A stretch of 49,446 nt of DNA from an uncultured Blautia sp. (GTDB taxonomy: Bacteria; Bacillota; Clostridia; Lachnospirales; Lachnospiraceae), in NCBI GenBank assembly GCA_937893675.1, contig CALBGI010000028.1:1-49446 (forward strand), given 5' to 3'. The position numbers were made by a program, and so were the translations under genes. Below are positions 7,715 to 15,757 of the stretch, piece by piece. The notes below the pieces were generated by a model. That model made no database searches. It was given only the letters and a program-made list of their open reading frames with translations, and was not told the origin of the DNA. Numbering within the stretch: the stretch's first letter is position 1; each line of letters opens with the position of its first letter.

Positions 7715-9505
7715 TTATTCAATGGGTTCAAAATCCGCAACGCCATGCTTGCAAAGCGGGCAGATATAATCCTCAGGAAGCTCGTCTCCCTCATAAATGT
7801 AACCGCAGATTTTGCAGACAAACCCTTTCTTGCCCTCTGTCTGAGGTTTCGGCTTCACGTTGCTGTGATAGAAATTGTAGGTCATGGTTTCCTTATCGTT
7901 CATCACGCGGGCTTCCGTAACCGTACAGATAAACATTCCATGTGTCTCCAGATCCACATACTGCTCAACCTTCAATGACATGAATGCATTGATATATTTG
8001 GGCAGGAATACCAGACCGTTGTCGGAACGAAGAACGTCCATATTCGCAAACTTGTCTGCTGTACGTCCGCTCTGGAAGCCAAAGGTCTGGAACACCTTAA
8101 AGGGTGCCTCCACGGACAGGCAGTTCACATTCATCACACCTGTTTTTTTAATAACATGGTGAGAGTAATTTGCCTTGTTGATATTAACCGCTACCCGGTT
8201 GGGGTTGTCGGTAAGCTGCGTCACGGTGTTGACGATCAGGCCGTTATCCTTATTTCCATCATTGGAGGTAACCACATAAAGGCCGTATCCGATCTTGAAC
8301 AGCGCAGTCATATCGTTCTTGTTCGCTTTTTCTGCGGACTGCGCCACATATTCTGTGGTAAGCTCTGCCGCCATCTGATCCAGCTGCTCTATATTTTCCT
8401 CGCTGACAGAGGACAGAACCGTCACCTGATTTTTGAGCCAGGTAATATCCTTGCTCTTCTCAAACATGCCTTTTATCACTCTGGCTGCCATAGGTGCCCA
8501 GCTTCCGTTTTCAATGATACCAATCGTACGTTTCTGATAATTGCGCTCCGTCAGATGATCAATAAAGGTTCTCATAAACGGGAAAAGCTCAGAGTTGTAT
8601 GTCGTAGTTGCAAGGATCAGCTTGCCGTAGCAGAACGCATGCTCTACTGCCTCTGACATATCCTCCCGCGCCAAATCGCATACCAGTACCTTGGGGCATC
8701 CCTTCTCTGTCAGCTTGTTTGCCAAAATCTCAACTGCTTTTTTGGTGTTGCCGTAAACAGAAGTATAGGCAATCATCACGCCTTCTTTTTCTACGCTGTA
8801 AGAAGACCAGATGTCATATTTTTCAATATAATGTCCCAGATTTTCCTTGAGGATCGGGCCGTGAAGAGGACAAATAATCTGAATATCCAGGGTTGACGCT
8901 ACCTTCAAAAGGTTCTGCACCTGTTTTCCATATTTTCCTACAATTCCGATAAAATAGCGGCGTGCCTCGCAGTCCCAGTCCTCTTCCACGTCAAGCGCAC
9001 CAAACTTTCCGAATCCGTCTGCGGAGAACAAAACTTTGTCTGTGCTGTCATAGGTCACCATAACCTCCGGCCAATGAACCATTGGCGCAAATACAAAGGT
9101 CAGGACATGTTTACCAAGCGTAAGGCTGTCACCGTTTGCGACCTCCAGTTTCTTGCCCTCCAAATCCATGCTGCGGAAAAAGTTCTCCATCATGGCAAAC
9201 GTCTTGGTGTTCGCTACCACTGTAGTGTCCGGATATACTTTCATAAAATTGTGGATATTTGCCGCATGATCCGGCTCCATATGCTGCACGATCAGATAAT
9301 CCGGCTTCGCACCGTCCAATGCTCTGGCTACATTGTCCAGCCATTCATGGGTAAAATGCGCATCAACCGTATCCATGACTGCAATTTTCTCATCTTTGAT
9401 CACATAAGAATTGTAGGACATCCCATTGGGAACAACATACTGCCCCTCAAACAGGTCTACCTGATGGTCGTTGACACCTACATAAATAATGTCATTGGTA
9501 ATCAT
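7715..9505 (-). CDS. Flavodiiron protein fused to flavin-reductase and rubredoxin domains
   Basis: A 596-residue four-part enzyme that reduces O2 to water (or NO) in the cytosol of anaerobes. Residues 1-240 are the metallo-beta-lactamase-like di-iron domain with every ligand present: H75, E77, D79, H80, H144, D163 and H215. Residues 243-390 are an FMN flavodoxin domain (YTSVYGNTKKAVE). About 400-550 is a flavin-reductase-like domain (FKIGYGLYVVTS). The last 37 residues are rubredoxin with two C-x2-C pairs (CKICGYIYEGDE and CPLCKHG). The fusion lets one chain hold di-iron site, FMN, a second flavin and rubredoxin. A promoter CTTCAA/ATTATA reading (minus TTGAAG-N16-TATAAT) lies at 9544-9571, and the ribosome site is GGGAGG. 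Confidence 0.95.
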   Translation of the reverse strand: MITNDIIYVGVNDHQVDLFEGQYVVPNGMSYNSYVIKDEKIAVMDTVDAHFTHEWLDNVARALDGAKPDYLIVQHMEPDHAANIHNFMKVYPDTTVVANTKTFAMMENFFRSMDLEGKKLEVANGDSLTLGKHVLTFVFAPMVHWPEVMVTYDSTDKVLFSADGFGKFGALDVEEDWDCEARRYFIGIVGKYGKQVQNLLKVASTLDIQIICPLHGPILKENLGHYIEKYDIWSSYSVEKEGVMIAYTSVYGNTKKAVEILANKLTEKGCPKVLVCDLAREDMSEAVEHAFCYGKLILATTTYNSELFPFMRTFIDHLTERNYQKRTIGIIENGSWAPMAARVIKGMFEKSKDITWLKNQVTVLSSVSEENIEQLDQMAAELTTEYVAQSAEKANKNDMTALFKIGYGLYVVTSNDGNKDNGLIVNTVTQLTDNPNRVAVNINKANYSHHVIKKTGVMNVNCLSVEAPFKVFQTFGFQSGRTADKFANMDVLRSDNGLVFLPKYINAFMSLKVEQYVDLETHGMFICTVTEARVMNDKETMTYNFYHSNVKPKPQTEGKKGFVCKICGYIYEGDELPEDYICPLCKHGVADFEPIE

Positions 9506-9543
9506 GAGTATAAGCCTCCCTTTGTATTTTATTCATCACTTCT

Positions 9544-9571
9544 ATTATACATATTTTTGCAGTTACTTCAA
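9544..9571 (-). promoter_or_regulatory. Promoter of the flavodiiron gene
   Basis: On the minus strand, TTGAAG and TATAAT with a 16-bp spacer, about 40 bp before the start codon. Confidence 0.55.
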
Positions 9572-9723
9572 GGAATTTCCATCAGGATAATTCTAAACAA
9601 ACTTTTCCCTTTATTTCATACTTTCTTCAGAACTTCACCACAGATTCCTCACAAATTCTCTGTATAGTAATACTCAACAAAGCGATAGAGCTTTTTCATC
9701 GGATAGATATTCTTTTTCATACC

Positions 9724-9743
9724 GCCGGGACGGATGTCCCGGC
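9724..9743 (-). terminator. GC-rich hairpin after the alcohol dehydrogenase gene
   Basis: GCCGGGAC and GTCCCGGC form a perfect 8-bp stem with a GGAT/ATCC loop. On the minus strand it follows the dehydrogenase stop by 20 bp but has no T-run, so it is a weak terminator or a structured leader of the small ORF discussed under findings. Bases 9572-9723 hold no other gene I can support. Confidence 0.4.
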
Positions 9744-9762
9744 CCTCCTTCTTTTTAAGGTT

Positions 9763-10797
9763 CTACGGAATGATCGCCGTTTTTATCACATGTTCTTTTC
9801 TTTTTTCAAAAATATCATAGGCCTGTTCGATCTGTGCCAACGCAAACGTATGCGTGATCAGCGGTGTCGTATCTATTTTTCCCTGTGCTATCAATTTCAG
9901 GATTTCCTCACAGTCACATCCATCCACGCCGCCGGTCTTGAAAGTAAGATTTTTCCCATACATATCCGGCAGAGGCAGGGTCTGCGCCTCGTCATAAAGG
10001 GCGACTATCGTCACGACCGCATTTGGACGCGCATACTCCCATGCCATGCGAAAGGTTTCCTTTGTTCCGGCCACCTCGAGCACCACATCTGCTCCGCCAT
10101 GGGGACATTCCCGTTCCACTGTTTTCGCTAGCTCTTCCGGCGCAGCCGCACAAACCTCCGGGTAACGCTTCCGCACAAAAGCAAGACGTTCGGCGTCTTT
10201 CTCGCAGAGGATGATTTTTTTTGGATTTTTCAGCATCGCACAGAGCAAGGTACAAATCCCGGTAGGACCTCCCCCCAATATCAGGACCGTATCCTCCGGC
10301 GAAATTTCTGAAATTCTTGCCGCCCAGTATCCGGTTGCCAGCACATCTCCCACAAACAGAGCCTGCGCATCTGTCACTCCTTCCGGAATTTTGTTCAGCC
10401 CCTGGTCTGCGTAAGGGACACGCACATATTCTGCCTGACCGCCGTCTATGCGGCAGCCCAGAGCCCAGCCTCCGTTTTTGTCCGTACAGTTGTTGACAAA
10501 GCCTTTCCTGCAGAAAAAGCATTCTCCGCAGAAGGTTTCCACATTCACCGTCACCCGGTCCCCTGATTTTACACCAGTCACTTCAGACCCCACGGCTTCC
10601 ACAACGCCTACCATCTCATGTCCCACCGTAATGCCGGGAACCGCTCTTGGCACTGCGCCATGTTTGATATGCAGATCACTGGTACAGATACTGGCCATTG
10701 TCACACGCACAATGGCATCCTGCTCTTCCTGGATCACCGGTTGGGGCTTTTCCCTTAATTCAAATTTCCCCTTTTCCACATAAGTATACGCAAGCAT
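9763..10797 (-). CDS. Zinc-dependent alcohol dehydrogenase (MDR family)
   Basis: A 344-residue medium-chain dehydrogenase. The catalytic zinc site is C38 (SICTSDLH) and H60-E61 (VGHEMVG). The structural zinc is bound by C90, C93, C96 and C104. The Rossmann fold has GGGPTGICTL for NAD(P). This arrangement fits the sorbitol/threonine/2,3-butanediol-type branch; the exact alcohol cannot be told. The start has AGGAGG eight bases upstream. It reads in the same direction as the Xre/membrane-protein pair behind it, 39 bp apart. Confidence 0.92.
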   Translation of the reverse strand: MLAYTYVEKGKFELREKPQPVIQEEQDAIVRVTMASICTSDLHIKHGAVPRAVPGITVGHEMVGVVEAVGSEVTGVKSGDRVTVNVETFCGECFFCRKGFVNNCTDKNGGWALGCRIDGGQAEYVRVPYADQGLNKIPEGVTDAQALFVGDVLATGYWAARISEISPEDTVLILGGGPTGICTLLCAMLKNPKKIILCEKDAERLAFVRKRYPEVCAAAPEELAKTVERECPHGGADVVLEVAGTKETFRMAWEYARPNAVVTIVALYDEAQTLPLPDMYGKNLTFKTGGVDGCDCEEILKLIAQGKIDTTPLITHTFALAQIEQAYDIFEKRKEHVIKTAIIP

Positions 10798-10836
10798 CTT
10801 TTTTTCCTCCTGGTATTTTTCAATTTCTTATAAATT

Positions 10837-11274
10837 TCACATTCTTCTGCACAAATATTTGTAGATCACAGATGCCGCAAGGTACTGCCCTATTACAATG
10901 GCAAAAATCGTCCAGACAATGGCCCGGTCTGCTCGCAGCCAAATGAGGGCGGTTGCTGTCAGAAGCCCGCCTGACACAAAAATCTGAAAGGTACGGTAAA
11001 CTGCCAGCTGACGAAGGCTCTGTTTGCGTTCATCCTTAATATTGATCCTTTGCTGCAGCTGCCGCTCCTCATAGGCCTGACGATTTTGCGGACGGGTACT
11101 GCGATACTCCCGCAACAGATTGACCGCTGCGCTGACCGTAAAACCAACTCCTGTAGCCCAGACCAGAGTATCGTAATATTCCACTTCCTGTCCCATGAGA
11201 TAAAAGCCGATTCCCATGAAGACCAGCCCTGCCGCAAGATACGCCCCAAATATCCACGCCTTCTTTTTATTCAT
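10837..11274 (-). CDS. Integral membrane protein of an Xre pair
   Basis: A 145-residue protein with four predicted membrane helices in two pairs (residues about 8-28, 38-52, 92-110, 117-138), separated by a charged cytosolic segment (REYRSTRPQNRQAYEERQLQ). The start overlaps the stop of the Xre gene by 4 bases. Small Xre plus membrane-protein pairs of this form are common in Firmicutes; their role is unknown. The charged middle part may contact the regulator, but this is inference. Confidence 0.82.
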   Translation of the reverse strand: MNKKKAWIFGAYLAAGLVFMGIGFYLMGQEVEYYDTLVWATGVGFTVSAAVNLLREYRSTRPQNRQAYEERQLQQRINIKDERKQSLRQLAVYRTFQIFVSGGLLTATALIWLRADRAIVWTIFAIVIGQYLAASVIYKYLCRRM

Positions 11275-11474
11275 TTCTGCTCCTCCTCATAAATAAAAAT
11301 TTCTTCAATGCTCATCCCAAAATAGCGGGCAATCTTAAACGCCAGCAAAATCGACGGATTATAGCGCCCGTTTTCCAGAGAACCAATGGTCTGGCGTGAT
11401 ACCTCCAACGCCGCCGCAAGCTCCTCCTGGCGAATGCCCCGCTCTTTCCGCAGCTGTTCCAACCTGTTTTTCAT
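11271..11474 (-). CDS. Xre-type helix-turn-helix regulator
   Basis: A 67-residue Cro/CI-like regulator of the short YozG type: MKNRLEQLRKERGIRQEELA, then the helix-turn-helix ALEVSRQTIGSLENGRYNPS and IARYFGMSIEEIFIYEE. The ATG at 11474 follows AAGGGGGAACGT. It is translationally coupled to the four-helix membrane protein. Upstream (11535-11620, minus strand) there is a repeated AAGTGAAcTTGAC/AAAGTAAA-like AT-rich stretch that probably holds its promoter and operator. Confidence 0.9.
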   Translation of the reverse strand: MKNRLEQLRKERGIRQEELAAALEVSRQTIGSLENGRYNPSILLAFKIARYFGMSIEEIFIYEEEQK

Positions 11475-11646
11475 ACGTTCCCCCTTCCCATTCTCTCCCA
11501 AGCCTTTTGGGGCTTCTCCATACTGCCTCATATGTAAAGTTTGCTTTCCATATTTTCACGATACCATACCACATCCAAAATGTCAAGTTCACTTTCCATT
11601 TTATAATACCATACACCAACACTCCCCACTCTCTTCACGCAAAAAG

Positions 11647-11690
11647 AGATGCTGTAAAATCCGGCTCTTCCGCCGTCTTTTGCAGCATCT
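11647..11690 (-). terminator. Terminator of the flavodoxin-ferredoxin operon
   Basis: AGATGCTG.AAAA pairs with TTTTGCAGCATCT, with an inner CGGC/GCCG pairing; on the minus strand it ends in CTCTTTTTGC. Confidence 0.85.
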
Positions 11691-11704
11691 CACACATTCT
11701 TTTC

Positions 11705-12457
11705 TTATATGTCGCCCGGACAGTGATATCTTGGCTGTCCCACGCTCTTTTTCCCATATTCAATCGCTTTTTCCGGACAGCCTGTGATGCAGGCCATACA
11801 GTGCGTGCAGGTTCCCTCCCACTGAGGTTTTCCGTTGTTCATCCGGATATTATTCAGCGGACACACTGCTGCGCATTTCCCGCAGCTGATGCAGTTCTCA
11901 TCTGCCGTAAATTTTTTGTCATGTACAAACACAGGATAAAATATCCGGTTTCCCAGACTGCTCAGCAGGCAGCCTGCCATTCCCGCGTTCACCACGGAAA
12001 ATACCTGATCCGCCTTGATCCTCTGTGCCAGTTCTTCTATTGCAGGAACTGCCATACGCACAATTTTTCTGGCTTTTTCCTCTCCCGGAGCCGTAAACAT
12101 GGCAATATAATTTTCCGGCATCAATACCTGCGCGCATCCCATACAGCGAAATTCCTTTTTCCGGCAAAGCTCTTTTACATAAGAAGCTGCGTTTCCAATG
12201 CTGTCACCGCAGTTCATAACGAAGTATACCTTTGCCCCCTTCTTAAAAGATGAGCGCAAAATCCACTGTTCCACAATTCGGGGAATCCGCCAGGCATAGG
12301 TGGGAACCACAAATACAACTCTTCTGCACTCTGTATCCGCAAAAAGTTTCTTCTGTTTGAGGTACCCGTTTATGGAAATCGCTTCCTCCCCGAGCAACGC
12401 TCCTAGTTTCTTTGCGATCCAGGCGCTGTTGCCTGTCCCGGAAAAATATAAAATCAT
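11705..12457 (-). CDS. EFR1-type flavodoxin-ferredoxin fusion
   Basis: A 250-residue protein. The N-terminal half is a flavodoxin-like fold with the phosphate loop YFSGTGNSAWIA at residues 4-15. The C-terminal part, about residues 188-228, carries two [4Fe-4S] motifs, CISCGKCAAVCP and CTHCMACITGCP. Such EFR1 family proteins are frequent in Clostridia and are thought to carry low-potential electrons; partners are unknown. It is last in an operon with the DUF4317 gene (13 bp upstream) and the mutarotase-like gene. Confidence 0.92.
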   Translation of the reverse strand: MILYFSGTGNSAWIAKKLGALLGEEAISINGYLKQKKLFADTECRRVVFVVPTYAWRIPRIVEQWILRSSFKKGAKVYFVMNCGDSIGNAASYVKELCRKKEFRCMGCAQVLMPENYIAMFTAPGEEKARKIVRMAVPAIEELAQRIKADQVFSVVNAGMAGCLLSSLGNRIFYPVFVHDKKFTADENCISCGKCAAVCPLNNIRMNNGKPQWEGTCTHCMACITGCPEKAIEYGKKSVGQPRYHCPGDI

Positions 12458-12470
12458 GGCCTTTCCCCCC

Positions 12471-13097
12471 TCACTTCAAGCCCAGCATCTGTTTCAGCGT
12501 ATGCTCCTGCGCAGTTTTTCCATCCTTATGATAAACAAGCGCATGGTTCAAGTCTCCGCTCCTCTCGGTGAACGCCGGAAATAAAAATCCGCACTCCGGC
12601 GCTCCCGGCTCGTATTCTCCCACCAATGGGCAAACAGCACAGATGAGATACTCAAACATTTCCTCAGATTCCCACAGACGCTCCTTGTCCGCTGCTTTCG
12701 CAGGAATGTCGTACCTGTCGTGAAAAACCAGAATGGCATACTCGCCCCTTTTCCCAAAAGATTCCATTACAATATCATAAAAGGTATCCAACATGGCGTC
12801 GTTCTTGAGTCCGCACTCCCGCATCGCCATAAGCAGCTGCCACATGCTTCCCGGCGTTCTGGCTTCCTCAGAGAACCCGCAGCGTTTGAGATTTACGTTC
12901 GTGGGCGCAAAGGGAATGGTTTTGGCAAGCTCCAACTTCGCTGCACGCTCCGCCGCCGACAGCTTCAAAAATCCGGTGTTAAAGCTTCCCTCAAACTCTC
13001 CATTTTCGTCCACGTAACAGCCCGCAATACGGGTGATGGAATTGCGCGATAAGGTCATTCTTCTGGTCAGCTCCAGCATATCTTCTCTGTTGATCAT
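12471..13097 (-). CDS. DUF4317 family protein
   Basis: A 208-residue protein that matches what I know of DUF4317, found almost only in Clostridia: the N-terminus MINREDMLELTRRMTLSRNS, TRIAGCYVDENGEFEG, then LDTFYDIVMES, YDIPAKAADKE, YLICAVCPL and the GFLFPAFTERSGDLNHALVY block. Family members are often about 370 residues; this one is short and lacks the C-terminal half. Function unknown. Neighbours in the operon are a rhamnose-mutarotase-like protein 44 bp upstream and the EFR1-type protein downstream. Confidence 0.82.
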   Translation of the reverse strand: MINREDMLELTRRMTLSRNSITRIAGCYVDENGEFEGSFNTGFLKLSAAERAAKLELAKTIPFAPTNVNLKRCGFSEEARTPGSMWQLLMAMRECGLKNDAMLDTFYDIVMESFGKRGEYAILVFHDRYDIPAKAADKERLWESEEMFEYLICAVCPLVGEYEPGAPECGFLFPAFTERSGDLNHALVYHKDGKTAQEHTLKQMLGLK

Positions 13098-13141
13098 GAA
13101 AAGTCTCCTGTCCTCTTGTTGTCAGACGCCATCAAGACAGC

Positions 13142-13789
13142 CTACCCATGCCATGCAATCCTTACGCTGGCGGAATGATGCTCTCCTGTCATCCAGTCCA
13201 CATCATTGGTGATCCAGTCCATGATCTCCAGCTGACGTGTCTCCCAGGCAACCGTTTCTGCGCGGGCTTCCTCGGTTTCTTCGATTTCCATGGTGGTGTC
13301 AATCTCATCATAGCCGAAAATATAGCCGCCCGCCGACCAGATGCTGAAGTTGCTGTCCGGCCCAGGATTCACCGTATCTCCCCGCTTTTCCACAAGCCCG
13401 TCATGTCTGCGCTTATACTCTTCTTCACACCCCGGCTTCAGCTTTGTCATAAACATTCTGTGTCGAATCAGTTCCTTATTCTCGCGCACAACCCCAAAGT
13501 CGTGGTACATCAGTCGCATATCCTGATCCGGTGTGGAAATCCAGGTAAAGGTATCTTCTATTTTGGCAGTCAGCGCTTTTTTTATCGCTTCTTCCTCCGC
13601 CAGGAGCTCCGCTCTTTCCGACTTTTCATAATATCCGAAAATAAGGTCGTCGGTGTTCCATATGCTGAAATTTTTCACCTGATTTCGGTCTAAAAACGCA
13701 GTAAGCTCCGGCCAGATTTCTCCCAGTCTTTTACGGTAATCGTTTTTTCTGCCGGCTTTGATCTTCATTGCAAAAGCATGTCGTTCCAT
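13142..13789 (-). CDS. Duplicated L-rhamnose mutarotase-like protein
   Basis: A 215-residue protein made of two copies of the L-rhamnose mutarotase (RhaM/YiiL) fold. Copy one, about 1-105: MERHAFAMKIKAGRKNDYRK, WPELTAFLDRN, KNFSIWN, LIFGYYE, W-I-S. Copy two, about 108-215: RHRMFMTKLKPGCEEEYKRR, NFSIWSAGGYIFGYDE, WMTGEHH. The usual enzyme is one 104-residue unit working as a dimer, and interconverts alpha and beta L-rhamnose. Here the dimer appears fused in one chain. No other rhamnose genes are near, so the sugar is uncertain. Strong AGGAGG start. Confidence 0.82.
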   Translation of the reverse strand: MERHAFAMKIKAGRKNDYRKRLGEIWPELTAFLDRNQVKNFSIWNTDDLIFGYYEKSERAELLAEEEAIKKALTAKIEDTFTWISTPDQDMRLMYHDFGVVRENKELIRHRMFMTKLKPGCEEEYKRRHDGLVEKRGDTVNPGPDSNFSIWSAGGYIFGYDEIDTTMEIEETEEARAETVAWETRQLEIMDWITNDVDWMTGEHHSASVRIAWHG

Positions 13790-14028
13790 TGATTTTTTCC
13801 TCCTGTCACCAAACGTTTTTCTTTTTATAAAATTACACGGACTGCTCCGTGCACGGCGCTGTGATCTTCCTCATTATTATAAATGTCCTCTGCCGCAAAA
13901 ACAAGAAAAACACTGTATTTTAAGATGAAATATTTTAACACTTTAATGATTGACAAAGAAAAATCCCTGTGCTATTCTATAGCAGTATTCGTTGAAACCT
14001 CTTGAATTCTGCCCGGCAGAAAACTGGA

Positions 14029-14117
14029 GGCGGAGAATCCTCTGGAAAAACTCACGTTTGAGTACCGAAGGTGTAAGGTTCGTCAGGGCTGAATCTCTCA
14101 GGTAAAGGAGACAGAGC
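14029..14117 (+). ncRNA. Glycine riboswitch
   Basis: The conserved core is visible: ACCGAAGGTGTAAG at about 14072-14085, then GAATCTCTCAGGTAAAGG and ACAGAG at about 14091-14116, the consensus glycine aptamer 3' part. The 5' part (GGAGA at 14031, CCTCTGGA, AAACTCACG) closes the stems. Only one full aptamer is clear; the sequence at 13990-14028 may be the partial partner that stabilises single aptamers. The next gene is a Na+/alanine-glycine symporter, which fits control by glycine. Confidence 0.9.
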
Positions 14118-14173
14118 TATATTACCCGGTTTTTCCGGGATATTCTTACTGTCTTTTCTCTCATGCAGGTTTT

Positions 14174-14204
14174 TTCAGAGCAGCTTATGAGCTGCTCTGT
14201 TTTT
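14174..14204 (+). terminator. Expression-platform terminator of the glycine riboswitch
   Basis: CAGAGCAGC and GCTGCTCTG form a perfect stem around a short TTATGA loop, followed by TTTTTGCG, between the aptamer and the symporter start. It is the likely switch point. A second small hairpin, CCCGG/CCGGG, lies at 14125-14139. Confidence 0.75.
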
Positions 14205-14313
14205 GCGTTCCGGAAGATTTTCCAAAACTCCCTGCAGCGCAAAACACAATCTGCGCAAAGTTTGCTTCCCAAAGCCTTCTTTGCCGAAACTACATAAACA
14301 AGGAGAAAAAGAA

Positions 14314-15705
14314 ATGGCTGACACACTGTTACAAATCGTACAAACCATCAACAAGTATCTATCTGACTACATCCTGTTTTTCATGCTCATTGCGGTAGGT
14401 CTCTGGTATACCTTCAAAACCCGTTTTGTGCAGGTTCGCTGCTTTGGCGAGGGTATGCGCCGTGTCTTTGGAAATCTGACTCTGCGCGGCAAAAAACACG
14501 ACAGCGGCATGAGCTCTTTCCAGGCGTTGGCAACCGCCATTGCCGCACAGGTGGGAACCGGTAACATCGTAGGCGCTTCCGGCGCCATCCTGGCAGGCGG
14601 TCCCGGTGCCATCTTCTGGATGTGGATCATCGCTTTCTTCGGCATGGCAACCATCTATGCCGAGGCTACTCTGGCTCAGGAAACCAGAATCGTAAACAAA
14701 GACGGCAGCATCAAAGGCGGCCCTGTCTACTACATTACAACTGCCTTTAAAGGCCCTCTCGGAAAATTTCTGGCCGGCTTTTTTGCCATTGCCATTACTC
14801 TGGCCCTCGGATTTTTCGGGTGCATGGTGCAGTCCAACTCCATAGGCTCTACCTGTGAGACTGCTTTTGGCATTCCCTCCTGGGTTATGGGAATTGTCCT
14901 TGTCATTATCTGCGGCTTCATTTTTCTGGGAGGAATCCAGCGTCTGGCCTCTGTGACGGAAAAACTGGTTCCCATTATGGCCTGCATTTTCCTGGTTGGC
15001 GGACTTGCGCTTCTCGTTATGAGAATCGAATATCTTCCCGCCACCTTTGGTATGATTTTTAAATATGCGTTCCAGCCTCAGGCCATCATCGGCGGCTCTC
15101 TGGGTGCAGCGCTCAAAATTGCCCTGACTCAGGGCGCAAAGCGCGGTCTTTTTTCCAATGAAGCCGGTATGGGTTCCACACCCCACGCACACGCTCTCGC
15201 AAACGTAAAAACACCCCATGAGCAGGGCTGCGTTGCCATGGTCGGCGTGTTCATTGACACCTTTGTAGTGCTGACTTTAAACTCTCTGATCGTTATTTCC
15301 ACGCTCTACACCAGCGATGGAATCCTGGCAAACGGCTATGTAGGCGCTGCCGTGGAAGCTGTAGACAAAACAAACCTGACTCAGACCGCGTTCGGAACCG
15401 TATTTGGCTCCCAGTTTGGCGCCATGTTTGTGGCTGTCACTCTGTTCTTCTTTGCATTTTCCACTATCCTTGGATGGAATTTATTTGGAAAAATCAATGT
15501 GGCCTACCTTTTTGGTGAAAAATCCACCAGGATTTATACCGTTATCGCACTGGTATTTATCTTCCTCGGCACTCTGGCCTCCAACGATCTGGTGTGGGAA
15601 CTGACCGACATGTTTAACAATCTCATGGTAATCCCCAATGCGCTTGCTCTCTTCGCCCTTACCGGGCTGGTGCGAAGCGCCATGAAAAAAGCGAAGAAAC
15701 TGTAA
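14314..15705 (+). CDS. Na+/alanine-glycine symporter (AGCS family)
   Basis: A 463-residue transporter with about eleven membrane helices. Family signatures: FQALATAIAAQVGTGNIVGA, PGAIFWMWIIAFFGMATIYAE, and GAKRGLFSNEAGMGSTPHAH (the conserved AGCS region). It imports alanine or glycine with Na+. The ATG at 14314 has AAGGAG eight bases before it; the open frame upstream runs through the riboswitch terminator and is not coding. The glycine riboswitch just upstream suggests glycine is the physiological substrate and that high glycine changes expression of uptake. Confidence 0.96.
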   Translation: MADTLLQIVQTINKYLSDYILFFMLIAVGLWYTFKTRFVQVRCFGEGMRRVFGNLTLRGKKHDSGMSSFQALATAIAAQVGTGNIVGASGAILAGGPGAIFWMWIIAFFGMATIYAEATLAQETRIVNKDGSIKGGPVYYITTAFKGPLGKFLAGFFAIAITLALGFFGCMVQSNSIGSTCETAFGIPSWVMGIVLVIICGFIFLGGIQRLASVTEKLVPIMACIFLVGGLALLVMRIEYLPATFGMIFKYAFQPQAIIGGSLGAALKIALTQGAKRGLFSNEAGMGSTPHAHALANVKTPHEQGCVAMVGVFIDTFVVLTLNSLIVISTLYTSDGILANGYVGAAVEAVDKTNLTQTAFGTVFGSQFGAMFVAVTLFFFAFSTILGWNLFGKINVAYLFGEKSTRIYTVIALVFIFLGTLASNDLVWELTDMFNNLMVIPNALALFALTGLVRSAMKKAKKL

Positions 15706-15723
15706 TCTCATTTCTTGGAACAC

Positions 15724-15757
15724 AAAAATGGGGCTGCTCCTGGGCAGCCCCATTTTT
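15724..15757. terminator. Shared bidirectional terminator
   Basis: AAAAATGGGGCTGC and GCAGCCCCATTTTT form a perfect 14-bp stem with a 6-nt loop; both sides have A/T runs. It ends the symporter on the + strand and the second MATE gene on the minus strand, overlapping that gene's stop codon. Confidence 0.9.

Noticed and set aside
14359..15219. 286-residue open frame opposite the symporter
   Set aside because: Shadow of the symporter gene on the other strand; composition and lack of motifs show no real protein.
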